Assembly: GCF_017982655.1 (NCBI RefSeq)
Contig: NZ_JABXYX010000001.1
Span: forward strand, 151,939-215,938
DNA: 64,000 nucleotides
Direction of reading: 5' to 3'
Source of the DNA: Brasilonema sp. CT11
GTDB lineage: Bacteria; Cyanobacteriota; Cyanobacteriia; Cyanobacteriales; Nostocaceae
A program made the translations under genes and the position numbers. Below the pieces are notes generated by a model that did not search any database, was not told the DNA's origin, and saw only the letters and a program-made list of their open reading frames with translations. This document shows, piece after piece, positions 8,587-18,003 of the stretch (position 1 is its first letter; the number at the start of each line of letters is the position of its first letter).

Positions 8587-10692
8587 ATGACAGAGCGGGA
8601 TATGCCAGAAAGTTGGTTACCAGGCAAAGCAAGAGAGCCAGATAACAATATGACTAGAGGATACCGAAGGCAAGAATCTAGTGAAACACATACGTCTGGA
8701 GTCGCAACAACCAGTTATATCATCGATTCTGTGAAAGGCTCAAAAGAAAATGATTCGGATCAACTGTCTCTAGATAAAGAGTCGCAAGAAATAGTACCAG
8801 TCAGAAAAAGTTCTTGGACATTGCCTAAATGGACGAAATCGTGGGTGTTGTGGACGTTATTGTTAGCGTTGGTTCCTAGCGGAATAGCCTTTATGGCAAC
8901 AGCAATGTTACTCAAGCTGCCATCTGCGCCTAACTGTCCATCGATTTTCTGGCCATTGGCGAGTGCTTCGGTACGGCTAAATTGCGCTCAGTTGGCAGCT
9001 TCTAAGCAAACGGTAAAAGACCTTCTGCAAGCGATCGCCCTAGTCAAAGAACTGCCAAAAAATCACCCGCTTCGTGGAGAAATTGACCGTTTAATAGAAG
9101 ATTGGTCACGGGAGATTCTGCAATTAGCAGACCAGAGTTTCCAGGCAGGTCGGCTAGACGAAGCGATCGCAACAGCTCGCCAGGTTCCAAAAGAGGAATC
9201 CGCTTATCGATTGGTGGAACCAAAAATTTCCAAATGGCAATCCATCTGGTCAAGTGCAGAAGGCATCTACACTGAAGCAGAAGCCCAAATGCGCGACGAA
9301 AAATGGCATCAAGCGTTCATGTTAGCTTCTAGATTGTTGCGTGTAGATAATACATACTGGTCGATGACGAAATATGACCAGTTGAATCGATTAATTGTCA
9401 GCGCCCGAGAAGATGGTGAGCAGTTAGGAAAAGCGAAAACTTTAGCCGAAAGCAAAACAGTCGATAATCTCCTCAAAGCCATTAAGGTGGCAGAGTCGAT
9501 TCGGCAGGACAGTTACGTTTATCCCAAAGCCCAGCAAGCTCTTTCGGAATTTGGAGATAAAATGCTTGAGTTGGCACAGGCAAAACTGGACGGACGAAAT
9601 CCAGACCAAGCTATCTTGATAGCCCAAAAAATTCCCCCCAGCACTGGACATCAAAAGGACATAGAAGACTTTATTGCCTTATCTGAAGCGCAAAGGAGTG
9701 CATGGTTAGGGACAACAGCCGGTCTAGAAACAGCAATTGCCCAAGCTCAACAAATACAGGCAACCAGACCAAAATATGAAAAAGCGCAAGAACTTATTGC
9801 TAGCTGGCAACTAGAAATTCAAGATGTAGCCCATTTGGAAAAAGCAAGAACTCTGGCTAGCCTTGGTTCAGTTAAAGATTTTGCAGCAGCTATCACTGAA
9901 GCACAATTAATTCCAGAAGGCAACCCTCGTGCAGAGCAAGCAAAAAAAGAAATTGGTGGTTGGGTTGCTCAAATACAGACAATCGAAGACCGTCCGTATT
10001 TGGATCGAGCTGATCAAATGGCAATGCTTGAGGATGTTAACTCTCTACAAGCGGCGATCGCACAGGCAAGTCAAGTTCGACGAGGTCGTGCATTGTATCC
10101 AGAAGCACGAAGAAAAATTGGGAATTGGACAGCAAAGATTCAAACTACTCAAGACCAGCCCTACTTAGACCAAGCAAAAAGCTTAGCTGACAGTGGCGAT
10201 TTACCCTCTGCTATTGCAACAGCTCAACAAATCCGCTCAGGACGAGCACTTTCTGGTGAAGCACAAACAGTTATAGATCAGTGGCAAGGACAAATTCGTG
10301 CAAAACAAAACTGGAACAAAGCACGAGAAATCGCAGTTACCGGAACTCCGGAAGCTTTGGCACAAGCAATTAGGCTAGCAAACAGAGTACCGGATAATAG
10401 CATCCTACACAGTGATGCAAGTATCGCGATTGACCAATGGAGTCAGCAATTGTTGGATATAGCTCGTGCTCAAGGAGAATCTAATATTCCTAGAGCTATT
10501 GAGACAGCTAGGCTGATTCCAAGAGGAACTGATGCTTATAGTTCTGCACGAGAACAAATTAAAGCATGGCAAGAATATCTCAATCCTCAGCCACAAGAAG
10601 TTCCACAGGAACAATCTCAACAAGAACCTACACAAGAACAATCTCAACAAGAATCTTTGCCTGAGCAACCAACGACTATCGAAAGGCAATGA
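8587..10692 (+). CDS. Membrane-anchored repeat protein of unknown function
   Basis: A 701-residue protein. Residues 1-75 are polar and probably disordered; one membrane segment follows (about 85-110, WVLWTLLLALVPSGIAFMAT). From about 130 to 650 there are many imperfect helical repeats of roughly 50-60 residues whose recognisable elements are a LDxAIATAQQI-type helix, a RxxYxxA segment and IxxWxxQI. They look like TPR/SEL1-style helical pairs but I cannot assign them. The tail (about 665-701) is rich in Gln and Glu with direct repeats of QEQSQQE. Orthologues are, in my memory, conserved hypothetical cyanobacterial proteins. A role as a large extracytoplasmic or cytoplasmic scaffold is only inference. 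Confidence 0.8.
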   Translation: MTERDMPESWLPGKAREPDNNMTRGYRRQESSETHTSGVATTSYIIDSVKGSKENDSDQLSLDKESQEIVPVRKSSWTLPKWTKSWVLWTLLLALVPSGIAFMATAMLLKLPSAPNCPSIFWPLASASVRLNCAQLAASKQTVKDLLQAIALVKELPKNHPLRGEIDRLIEDWSREILQLADQSFQAGRLDEAIATARQVPKEESAYRLVEPKISKWQSIWSSAEGIYTEAEAQMRDEKWHQAFMLASRLLRVDNTYWSMTKYDQLNRLIVSAREDGEQLGKAKTLAESKTVDNLLKAIKVAESIRQDSYVYPKAQQALSEFGDKMLELAQAKLDGRNPDQAILIAQKIPPSTGHQKDIEDFIALSEAQRSAWLGTTAGLETAIAQAQQIQATRPKYEKAQELIASWQLEIQDVAHLEKARTLASLGSVKDFAAAITEAQLIPEGNPRAEQAKKEIGGWVAQIQTIEDRPYLDRADQMAMLEDVNSLQAAIAQASQVRRGRALYPEARRKIGNWTAKIQTTQDQPYLDQAKSLADSGDLPSAIATAQQIRSGRALSGEAQTVIDQWQGQIRAKQNWNKAREIAVTGTPEALAQAIRLANRVPDNSILHSDASIAIDQWSQQLLDIARAQGESNIPRAIETARLIPRGTDAYSSAREQIKAWQEYLNPQPQEVPQEQSQQEPTQEQSQQESLPEQPTTIERQ

Positions 10693-10698
10693 TCGGGT

Positions 10699-10721
10699 GT
10701 TGTGCATTTTTGATGCACAAC
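10699..10721. terminator. Hairpin after the repeat-protein gene
   Basis: GTTGTGCAT and ATGCACAAC form a 9-bp stem around TTTTG. No T-run follows, so it may be a weak terminator or a transcript-end stabiliser. Confidence 0.4.
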
Positions 10722-10784
10722 CCCTAATCACAAAGCACGAAGAAAAACGGTTGGCTAATTTTTAGCAGGACATTCCCCCATACC

Positions 10785-11542
10785 TTATTTTGGCACAGAC
10801 CAAGAACGAACTTTGCCCAAAGTAACAGGAATAATATAGCTAACATCAATCGTAAATCGATACACCTTTTTAGCCCTGCTGCTATTTTCTGAGTCAAAAA
10901 ACTTCAGCTTCACATCCCAACAATCGCTATCAAGGCGACAGAAAGGACTTTTTTCTACTTCGATGCTGTCAAGTTCCATACCTCTAGACACAGCCTCAGC
11001 AAAGCTAGAAGCAGCTTGAAAGGCATTAGTAGCAGCAGAATTCAACGCTCTATCTTTGGAAAGTTGTCCTAAGTTTTGCAAATCAAAGTATACTCTTTGC
11101 AAGAAACTGTTAAGCGATAGCGTTTGCGTAGCGCCCCCTTCGGGGCTAGCGCTGCTGCTTTCAGCAGATCGCCTCACTCTCACATCATCAACATCAGTTT
11201 GTTGGGTAGCTACACTTTCCACAGCCGCACTGACAAGGCTGTTAATTTTCCAACCGTACATCCCCCGGATATTTGGTAGTGTAATGACGGGAACGACTTG
11301 CCCAGAAAACAACTCCACGGTTCTATCAGTTAACCGTCCGGGAAAACTCACCCGTTGGATATAATCTTCACTTTCTTGGGGTTGTACCTGTCCGGCTAAT
11401 ATTGCCTGCAAGGTTTCGTAAACATCCTCATCAGCAACGCAGATATACCCGTAACGATAGGTGCAGCGCAACTTGTCCCTTTTTCCCGGATGGGTTCGTC
11501 AGTTCCTGGAACTGCGCCTAAGATATTTTCCCCATTCGCCAT
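10785..11542 (-). pseudogene. Remnant of a PatA/PatG-type cyanobactin maturation protease
   Basis: The 5' part (11542 down to about 11425) encodes ENILGAVPG and then GTSCAAPIVTGISALLM, the catalytic-Ser block of an S8 subtilisin protease of the PatA/PatG family. This frame soon hits a stop. In a second frame, open over 10785-11471, the text continues with DEDVYETLQAILAGQVQP, PGRLTDRTVELFSGQVVPV, RGMYGWKINSLV, MELDSIEVEKSPFCRLDSD, DCWDVKLKFFD and TLGKVRSWSVP, which I recognise as the conserved C-terminal domain of the same family. So the gene has lost its 5' end, has a large internal deletion fused out of frame, and contains a 51-nt repeat insertion (11119-11169). No precursor peptide or other cyanobactin gene is visible nearby. 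Confidence 0.75.
11119..11169. repeat. 51-nt palindromic repeat inserted in a HIP1 site
   Basis: Removing these 51 nt rejoins GCGAT and CGC to give the HIP1 octamer GCGATCGC and restores a continuous RRSLNSFLQRV-type protein sequence. The insert has the CCCCTTCGGGG core and a GCTGCTG / CAGCAG inverted element. Its length is a multiple of three, so the frame is kept. Confidence 0.7.
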
Positions 11543-11576
11543 CACACCTTTTTGGCGTTAAGGAGATGGGAGAGTC

Positions 11577-11662
11577 AAAACAATTCAAAATTCAAAATTC
11601 AAAATTCAAAAAAAAGAATTCTTAATGCGTGAATTTTGAATTGATAATTTTGAATTTGAGCG
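11577..11662. repeat. CAAAATT short tandem repeat with inverted copy
   Basis: About four direct units of the heptamer CAAAATT are followed by GAATTTTGAATT units in opposite orientation, allowing a hairpin. Related copies lie at 7357-7375 and 59247-59335. This is the type of short tandemly repeated repetitive sequence known from Nostocales. The stretch to 11742 holds further repeat sequence (GGCCCCCTTAGGGGCTAGCG) and no gene. Confidence 0.7.
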
Positions 11663-11742
11663 TTAGCTCCGGCCCCCTTAGGGGCTAGCGAGTGGAGAGG
11701 GGTGTACCTCATGTACTTGCAAAACGCTGTAATTTTGAATTG

Positions 11743-13743
11743 TTATCGTCCCACCAACTTATCCCGCAGCAACTTAATGCGATCGCGCAACTTCGCCGCC
11801 TCTTCAAACTCTAGTTTTTTCGCCGCTTCTTTCATCTGTGCTTCCAGCTGAGTAATCAACCCTGGAATCTCTTCTAGGGGAAATTCATCTATATGTTGTT
11901 CAACTGTATCTAACTCAGTTGCATTTAATCGCCGCGACACTTCTAAGAAAGACAAAATTGCATTACTCGATTTTTTCTTGACAATTGGTTGCGGTGTAAT
12001 TCCGTGCATCCGGTTATGAGCCATTTGAATATTGCGACGCCTCTCGGTTTCTTCCATAGCTTTGATCATGCTATCAGTCAAGGTATCTGCATACATAATC
12101 GCTTGTCCTCGCACATGACGCGCAGCTCTGCCAATCGTTTGAATCAAAGAACGTTCTGCACGCAAAAAGCCTTCTTTATCAGCATCCAAAATTGCCACCA
12201 GAGAAACCTCCGGTAAATCTAAACCTTCCCGCAGCAAGTTCACACCAACCAACACATCAAAGCTACCGTCGCGCAAATCCTGCAAAATCTCAATTCGTTC
12301 AATCGAATTAATTTCAGAATGCAGATACCTTACCCTAATACTGTTGTCTTGCAGATATTCAGTTAAATCTTCTGCCATGCGCTTAGTCAATGTTGTAATC
12401 AGCACTCGTTCCTGGCGGTCAACTCTATCTTTGATTTCGCCCAACAAATCATCGATTTGCCCTTCTGTCGGACGGACTATGATTTCTGGATCAACCACTC
12501 CAGTTGGTCTAATGATTTGTTGTGCGATATGACCTTCAGAAACTTCTAGTTCCCAATTTCCTGGAGTGGCGGAAACGAAAATACACTGATTCACCTTTGT
12601 CCAAAATTCCTCAGCCTTCAATGGACGGTTATCAGCCGCACTGGGTAGACGAAACCCATGCTCAATTAACACTTTTTTCCGTGCTTGGTCGCCGTTATAC
12701 ATTCCGCGTATTTGCGGTACAGTGACATGAGATTCATCTATGACCAACAGCCAATCTTTGGGGAAATAATCAATCAAACATTCGGGTGGCTCGCCTGCTT
12801 GGCGTCCTGCAAGGTGACGGGAATAGTTTTCCACACCATTGCAATAACCCACCTCACGCAACATTTCCAAATCATAGCGCGTCCTCTGGTCTATGCGTTG
12901 CGCTTCCAGTAATTTGCCAGCTTCCTCTAATTCTGCTTTTCGCTGTTTGAGTTCTGTAGCGATCGCGTCGCAAGCTTCTTCTAACCTTTCTTCTGGAGTG
13001 ACGAAGTGACGCGCCGGATAAAGATTCACCGCTTCTACACTCTTAATAATTTCACCTGTCACAGGGTCAACATAGCGAATAGCGTCAATCTCATCACCAA
13101 AGAATTCCACGCGGATAATTCGGTCTTCATACGCTGGACCAATTTCCAACACATCACCCCGGACGCGAAAACGTCCGCGACCTAACTCCACATCGTTGCG
13201 GCTATACTGAATGGATACTAAATCTTTCAGTATTTCCCGTTGGTTCACTTCCAAACCGACTTGAAAGGGAATAGCAGCTTTCAGGTATTCTGAAGGCATT
13301 CCTAAACCATAGATGCAACTAATAGATGCAACAACAACTACATCGCGGCGTTCAAAGAGCGATCGCGTTGCTGAGTGTCGCAACATATCAATTTCATCGT
13401 TAATCGAAGCCGTTTTTTCTATATATGTATCGCTGACAGGAATATACGCTTCTGGCTGATAGTAATCGTAGTAGCTAACAAAATACTCAACTGCATTCTC
13501 AGCAAAGAATTCTCGCAACTCATTACACAGTTGTGCGGCAAGAGTTTTGTTGTGAGCAAGAACCAGAGTGGGTTTCCCCACTTTTTCAATCACTGAGGCG
13601 ATGGTAAAAGTTTTTCCCGTTCCCGTCGCTCCCAGTAAAGTTTGATACCTGTTTGCCTCATTTACGCTGGTGATAAGTTGGGCGATCGCTTGTGGTTGAT
13701 CGCCTGTCGGTTGAAAGGGCGCTTGAAGATGAAATTGCGTCAT
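11743..13743 (-). CDS. uvrB: Excinuclease ABC subunit B
   Basis: UvrB, the DNA-damage verification helicase of nucleotide excision repair, working with UvrA and UvrC. At 666 residues it has normal length. Seen in order: Walker [11 protein letters not shown] (about 38-47), the damage-probing beta-hairpin [12 protein letters not shown], the Walker B-type LLVIDESH, helicase motifs [39 protein letters not shown] and [12 protein letters not shown], and the C-terminal UVR domain for UvrC contact ([20 protein letters not shown]). The start ATG at 13743 gives the standard [20 protein letters not shown] opening. It has its own promoter region (13744-14028) shared divergently with the next gene. Confidence 0.97.
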   Translation of the reverse strand: MTQFHLQAPFQPTGDQPQAIAQLITSVNEANRYQTLLGATGTGKTFTIASVIEKVGKPTLVLAHNKTLAAQLCNELREFFAENAVEYFVSYYDYYQPEAYIPVSDTYIEKTASINDEIDMLRHSATRSLFERRDVVVVASISCIYGLGMPSEYLKAAIPFQVGLEVNQREILKDLVSIQYSRNDVELGRGRFRVRGDVLEIGPAYEDRIIRVEFFGDEIDAIRYVDPVTGEIIKSVEAVNLYPARHFVTPEERLEEACDAIATELKQRKAELEEAGKLLEAQRIDQRTRYDLEMLREVGYCNGVENYSRHLAGRQAGEPPECLIDYFPKDWLLVIDESHVTVPQIRGMYNGDQARKKVLIEHGFRLPSAADNRPLKAEEFWTKVNQCIFVSATPGNWELEVSEGHIAQQIIRPTGVVDPEIIVRPTEGQIDDLLGEIKDRVDRQERVLITTLTKRMAEDLTEYLQDNSIRVRYLHSEINSIERIEILQDLRDGSFDVLVGVNLLREGLDLPEVSLVAILDADKEGFLRAERSLIQTIGRAARHVRGQAIMYADTLTDSMIKAMEETERRRNIQMAHNRMHGITPQPIVKKKSSNAILSFLEVSRRLNATELDTVEQHIDEFPLEEIPGLITQLEAQMKEAAKKLEFEEAAKLRDRIKLLRDKLVGR

Positions 13744-14028
13744 AGAAATTAATTTAGCTGCTTCTATTTAATATGCTAAGCAACTTCGACCCAATCGGTG
13801 CTTTTACTGTATAAATAAGTTTCGTCGCTAGTTTGGAATATGTGACCGATCTCTGCAACATTTCTTTATTATAGTTAACAAAAATCTTATATTTCTATTT
13901 AAAATATAAGTCTTACTAAAGAATTATACCTACACGATATTTTTAAAGTTAAACTGAAGATATTAAGGAAAAATTTAACTTTCCCAGAATCTTGTAAAAT
14001 AAGTTAACAATGCACCAGGTGAGAATGA

Positions 14029-14418
14029 ATGAGCATAAATAGCTCTGGTGAACCAAGAAGTCCTCGGCGAAAAAATTTGAAGCTTAACGGAGAAACTACA
14101 GTGGAAAATAATCAGGGTAAAAGTTGGGATCAAGTAGAGCACATAGGTAAAGTTGAAGTAGATAATACACTACCTGTCGGTGGAATACGTCCAGTCAGCT
14201 CCAGTGATTTACAAGTTGTAGAGACAAGGAATGTAATGGGTATACGCCCAGTTACAGGCCACTCATTTGAAATTGCTCACACTATGAACCAGTCTGGAAC
14301 TCGTCCAGTTGGTACAAGTGATCTCGTCATTTATGAAACATACTCTGCCATGGGAAATCGCCCAATAGCGTCAAATACTATTGACGATCCTGAATCTCTC
14401 ATGGGCTTTCTTGATTAG
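14029..14418 (+). CDS. Small protein with GxRPV tandem repeats
   Basis: A 129-residue soluble protein of unknown function. Residues 51-113 consist of about three and a third units of 19-20 residues: GGIRPVSSSDLQVVETRNVM, then GIRPVTGHSFEIAHTMNQS, then GTRPVGTSDLVIYETYSAM, and a partial GNRPIAS. The consensus is GxRPVxxSDLxVxETxxxM. The first 30 residues are basic and polar. No signal peptide or membrane segment is seen. The end DDPESLMGFLD is acidic. Each unit may form two beta strands; that is inference. A clear terminator follows, so it is a single-gene transcript. Confidence 0.7.
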   Translation: MSINSSGEPRSPRRKNLKLNGETTVENNQGKSWDQVEHIGKVEVDNTLPVGGIRPVSSSDLQVVETRNVMGIRPVTGHSFEIAHTMNQSGTRPVGTSDLVIYETYSAMGNRPIASNTIDDPESLMGFLD

Positions 14419-14445
14419 ATAAAAATTGTACATATAATTTTATTC

Positions 14446-14475
14446 ACCCGGTTTTCGTAAAGATGCCGGGTTTTT
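14446..14475 (+). terminator. Intrinsic terminator
   Basis: ACCCGG and CCGGGT pair around an AT-rich loop and are followed by TTTTT, 28 bp after the preceding stop codon. Confidence 0.8.
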
Positions 14476-14986
14476 GATTAATCAAATAGGGGACATTAAG
14501 AGTTTTTCATAAAACATTATTATTAAATAGCCATCATGTACTTCCTTACATTAGAACAGAACACTAGAACAGATGAAAATTGATTGTTTATTCTGTAGAG
14601 TGCAGGCGTGTACCCCGTTCTGAGTCAGGAGTTGCTGTAGAGTGAAGGGCGCAGCCCGTTCTATTTTCAAGTCAGTTAATCACGGGAAAATCCCACACAC
14701 AAACAAGAATGAAAATACTGTTAAGCGTTAAGCGTTAAGCGTTCCCTATTCCCTATTTTCAAGACAGACTGCCATGTAGTCGCATCAAAAGTCTTTGATA
14801 ACTAACTAGTGTTAAAGGAATAGTTAGTTATGACTCTTCCTCTCTCTTTTAGCATAGGAGATTAATATATCTAGAGGTGGAAGACTGTTGTCACAAAATT
14901 CAGCTAATTTGGAAGAGTAATAAAAAGCAAGTTCAAAGTTAACAGTTAACTTTGAAACGTAATTGATAGAATTCCTGGAGGGCTAA
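14476..14986. repeat. Intergenic region with TTAAGCG and CCCTATT tandem heptamers
   Basis: At 14721-14741 three exact copies of the heptamer TTAAGCG are followed by two copies of CCCTATT (14744-14757). The rest (about 500 bp) has no convincing gene. It contains the promoter and the Shine-Dalgarno GGAGG (14976-14981) of the CsbD-like gene. Confidence 0.6.
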
Positions 14987-15169
14987 ATGAGTTTAGAAGA
15001 TAAAGCTAAGGCAACAGCTAAAAATATTGAAGGTAAAATTCAAGAAGCAGTAGGAAACCTTACTGGCGATCCAGAAGATAAAGCTAAAGGTCAGGCTAAG
15101 CAAGCAGAAGGCGAAGTACGTCATGGTGTTGAAAATGTAAAAGATGACGTAAAAGATGCGCTTAAATAG
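14987..15169 (+). CDS. CsbD family stress-response-type protein
   Basis: A 60-residue, highly charged, cysteine-free protein: MSLEDKAKATAKNIEGKIQE, then GNLTGDPEDKAKGQAKQAEGE. This is the CsbD signature, with Asp-Pro-Glu-Asp-Lys and a Gly/Lys/Glu-rich helical hairpin. CsbD proteins are general-stress-induced in Bacillus and abundant in many bacteria; their molecular role is unknown. The start is supported by GGAGG 6 bp before the ATG. It is probably monocistronic, with a strong hairpin about 115 bp downstream. Confidence 0.88.
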   Translation: MSLEDKAKATAKNIEGKIQEAVGNLTGDPEDKAKGQAKQAEGEVRHGVENVKDDVKDALK

Positions 15170-15283
15170 AACTAATGCTTTTTTTGCTAAGTTTGGGCGT
15201 TTGTAATGGCGTATTTATTTTAAGAAATACCTACGCTATTAAACCTAACAACTCATAGTTACGCGCGTTATCAAAGCGCAGGA

Positions 15284-15314
15284 ACGAAGTCCGCGTTAGC
15301 GGGCTTCGTTTTTT
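15284..15314 (+). terminator. Strong hairpin with T-run
   Basis: ACGAAGTCCGC and GCGGGCTTCGT pair around GTTA and are followed by TTTTTT. It probably ends the CsbD-like transcript. Its GC-rich flank (GCGCAGGAACG) resembles the dispersed repeats of this genome, so the terminator may have come from a repeat. Confidence 0.75.
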
Positions 15315-15428
15315 ATCGAGTACTTTAGATTCACTCAGTCATTGTAGAAAATTGAACACAGACTCAATGAACTGTAATTGATCTTCTATTTCAGTTGACT
15401 GAGAACTGATTTTAGGGAGGTAAGAAGT

Positions 15429-15869
15429 ATGAGTCTGCTGAAGCAGAGCCGCCAAGTCATTATAGCTTGTGTGTTGATTTTAATCTTAACTTTGACAACT
15501 GCCTGTGGCGGTGGTAATACGACACAAGCTAATCGCACAACTAACCCACCAATCGTTGGTAAAAACGTCGCTTCCGGAGAATTAGGGCGAGTGAATATCC
15601 CCGCAGGAGAAAGTTTTGGTGACTGGGTTGTACAGACATCAAAGGGATTAATATCAGAGGCTTATGTGCGTGACAACAATAAATTAGGTGTTGTTATTTC
15701 CTCTAAAGTTCCTCCCAGTGATGTGCGTCCCTTAGCAAAATCCTTAGTAGAAGGTTTTCGTCACAACTTTCCCAATCAAGACTTGAAAGTTTTAGTATAT
15801 GCGCCTGATAAGAAACTCATTTTGACAGCACAGTATGACGTGCAAACAAATCAAGTTCAGTACACGTAA
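15429..15869 (+). CDS. Small lipoprotein of unknown function
   Basis: A 146-residue protein with a signal peptide (VIIACVLILILTLTT) and a lipobox-like LTTAC with Cys26, so it is probably lipid-anchored on the outer face of a membrane. The mature part starts with a Gly/Asn/Thr linker and then a compact 100-residue domain (LGRVNIPAGESFGDWVVQ, then SSKVPPSDVRPLAKSLVEGF) that I do not recognise. A strong Shine-Dalgarno sequence (GGGAGGT) precedes the ATG. The next gene follows after 75 bp with its own Shine-Dalgarno, so the two may be co-transcribed. Confidence 0.75.
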   Translation: MSLLKQSRQVIIACVLILILTLTTACGGGNTTQANRTTNPPIVGKNVASGELGRVNIPAGESFGDWVVQTSKGLISEAYVRDNNKLGVVISSKVPPSDVRPLAKSLVEGFRHNFPNQDLKVLVYAPDKKLILTAQYDVQTNQVQYT

Positions 15870-15944
15870 TTGCTGAATTTGATAAAAAGCTTTACAAAAG
15901 TCAGTTAATTTCAAAAGCTTGATAAGACAAAGGAGATTAGTAAA

Positions 15945-16469
15945 ATGAGCAGCAGCGATCAATACAGACGTGACATCATGGGTGATTTGGCTCACGGAAA
16001 TGTTGACTCTTTAGATCAAGCCCCCACCTCTTCAGGAAGAGAGTACGAGAGTTTTGATGATTTTGCCCAGGGCTCAACACACGAAGAACGCCGTCATTTG
16101 TTTAATCAGTGTTTACATCATGACAACGTTCCTCCCCACCAAATGGAGCCAGAATTGCAAAAGGCAATTTCTCATATTAAACCTAATGAACGCGATGATG
16201 TTGCACGCAGCTTCTTGAAGCACTTCAAGCAAAAAGGATTCGATGATCGGCATCTGGAACAACAACTTAGTCTTTCCACTCACTCTGCTAATCAAATGAG
16301 CGCTGAGGATGTCAGTAAACTCGCCTCCTTCGCTTATCACAACCATCCCGAGATCTTCCGCGAAGTGTTGGCAGAGCAACCGGGTATTATCAGGTTTCTT
16401 AGTAATCCTGTTGTAGCAGCCATTTTGGGAATTGCTGCAGCAAAATGGTTAGGTAATCACAACCGATAA
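15945..16469 (+). CDS. Conserved hypothetical protein with C-terminal membrane segment
   Basis: A 174-residue protein starting behind a good AAAGGAG Shine-Dalgarno. The first 130 residues are polar, His- and Asp-rich (HLFNQCLHHDNVPPHQMEPE, then NERDDVARSFLKHFKQKGFD), and probably helical. The C-terminus has one hydrophobic stretch (about 150-170, FLSNPVVAAILGIAAAKWL), suggesting a tail-anchored protein. I do not recognise the family. Its neighbours (a CsbD-like protein and a lipoprotein) suggest a stress or envelope setting, but this is weak. A terminator follows. Confidence 0.7.
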   Translation: MSSSDQYRRDIMGDLAHGNVDSLDQAPTSSGREYESFDDFAQGSTHEERRHLFNQCLHHDNVPPHQMEPELQKAISHIKPNERDDVARSFLKHFKQKGFDDRHLEQQLSLSTHSANQMSAEDVSKLASFAYHNHPEIFREVLAEQPGIIRFLSNPVVAAILGIAAAKWLGNHNR

Positions 16470-16501
16470 AAGTTGAGTGTTGAGTTCTTAAGTTTGTAGT
16501 A

Positions 16502-16528
16502 GGGTGGGCAAGAATGCCCATCTTTTTT
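16502..16528 (+). terminator. Intrinsic terminator
   Basis: GGGTGGGCA and TGCCCATC pair around AGAA, followed by TTTTTT, 33 bp after the stop codon. The region from here to 16939 (about 400 bp) has no gene; it includes the promoter of the PEP-CTERM gene. Confidence 0.8.
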
Positions 16529-16939
16529 ATTTTATAGTGGTAAATTTACCAAATTTTTATCTCGTAATTTAGGTGATGAATCATCTGGAAGCTTGATCTA
16601 AGCTCACTATTCATGCTATGTAATGTTTACGTAATAACAACATTCACTTTAAATTTTGTGTTAAGACAACTAGAAATAGTTGATTTTGCTTACCTAAACA
16701 GTGACACTCATTACTATGCAATTTCATTAGCATTACTGAAGACACCGCTAGTATCTCAGAAATGAAAGCAAGTGTAGGAGTTGCCATCCGCCTTTGATAG
16801 ATGTTTTTTGATTTGGTGTGCGACAGGTTAACGCTAACCCGTCGCAGCACTTTTGTGTGCAACTATTTTGAGGTACGAGCGAATCTCACTCCAGGGTAAA
16901 TCTACCATCAACTTTTACCTACTTACAGGAGTGAGTTCC

Positions 16940-17911
16940 ATGACAAGATTTCAAGTTAGAAGAAAGTTACGTAAAGCTTGTTCTAAAGCAAAATATGTTG
17001 CTTTAGGAACACTGAGCATGGGACAGACGAGTGTTAATCGAACTGGGAGCAGACTGGGCGTAAGAGCTAGTCTGAAATTGGTAGGAATAAAGCCGTTCAT
17101 TCGCGTTTTAACATTAGGCTCTACCACTGTACTGGGATTGAGTGTAGTCGCAGGTTCAGCCCACGCAACTACCTTTACACTTACTTCCCCAACTTCGGGT
17201 GGAACATTGGGCAATGGATTCACCCCAGTAGGTGGAATTGTTTTGGATTTGATAGGTCAGAACAATGCGCGGGTAACTAGCCAGTTGGCTGCCAATCAAA
17301 CTTTTGTAGGCTTTTATGATAATGGCACTCCAGTAGCTTACCGAGGTAATCCAGGTACTATCGGTATCCAAACTGGTTTTGATTCGTCAGTTATCTCAGC
17401 ACTGGGGGGAGGTATTAAGGAGGCTGCTATCCGCTTCTCTCTTTATGACGGCGATTCAGCGTCTGGTAACTTCGATTTCAATCAAAATACACTGCAAGTC
17501 AATGGTCTAAACTTTGGCAATTGGAGCAGTGTAAATACTCAAAACACTGATGCGCAAGGAAATGCTGGTTCTGCTGGTTTCAGTAACGGCGGTTTCCGCA
17601 ATGATACACTAGATACGGGCTGGTTCTATTCCAACAATGCGACACTCCTTACCAACTTGTATAACAGCTTTGTGAACACACAAAAAGTTGTTTACAAAGT
17701 TCTAGATGCTACTCCGTACGACAACTATTATGACTTTACACAGGGAATAAGTGCTAACTTGACCAACGTTGGTCAAGGTCCATCAGTGCAACCTTCTAAT
17801 CCTGTTCCCGAACCTTTAACCATATTAGGTTCACTAGCAGCAGGTAGTTTTGGTGTCGCTCTGCGCCGTAAATACAACAAGCAGCAACAAAAAGAGACTG
17901 CAAAAGTGTAG
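16940..17911 (+). CDS. PEP-CTERM sorting-domain exported protein
   Basis: A 323-residue exported protein. The chosen ATG at 16940 has CAGGAG 9 bp upstream; the open frame reaches back to 16853. After a long basic leader, a signal segment (VLTLGSTTVLGLSVVAGSAHA) precedes a beta-rich domain with GFYDNGTPV, SLYDGDSASGNFDFNQNTLQ and LDTGWFYSNN. The C-terminus is a complete PEP-CTERM tag: VPEPLTILGSLAAGSFGVAL followed by RRKYNK, recognised by an exosortase and removed at the membrane. The exosortase gene itself follows 92 bp downstream after a hairpin, so this is a likely dedicated substrate. Function of the secreted domain is unknown. Confidence 0.88.
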   Translation: MTRFQVRRKLRKACSKAKYVALGTLSMGQTSVNRTGSRLGVRASLKLVGIKPFIRVLTLGSTTVLGLSVVAGSAHATTFTLTSPTSGGTLGNGFTPVGGIVLDLIGQNNARVTSQLAANQTFVGFYDNGTPVAYRGNPGTIGIQTGFDSSVISALGGGIKEAAIRFSLYDGDSASGNFDFNQNTLQVNGLNFGNWSSVNTQNTDAQGNAGSAGFSNGGFRNDTLDTGWFYSNNATLLTNLYNSFVNTQKVVYKVLDATPYDNYYDFTQGISANLTNVGQGPSVQPSNPVPEPLTILGSLAAGSFGVALRRKYNKQQQKETAKV

Positions 17912-17959
17912 CAAAACGAGACAAGTAGAATAAACTTCCTCTATCCATCTCATCACTTG

Positions 17960-17980
17960 CCAGGGGTAATAAACCCCTGG
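17960..17980 (+). terminator. Hairpin between PEP-CTERM gene and exosortase gene
   Basis: CCAGGGGT and ACCCCTGG pair around AATAA. No T-run follows, so it may attenuate read-through or protect the highly expressed upstream message rather than stop transcription. Confidence 0.45.
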
Positions 17981-18003
17981 TTAATAGCTATATTCATCAT
18001 TAT

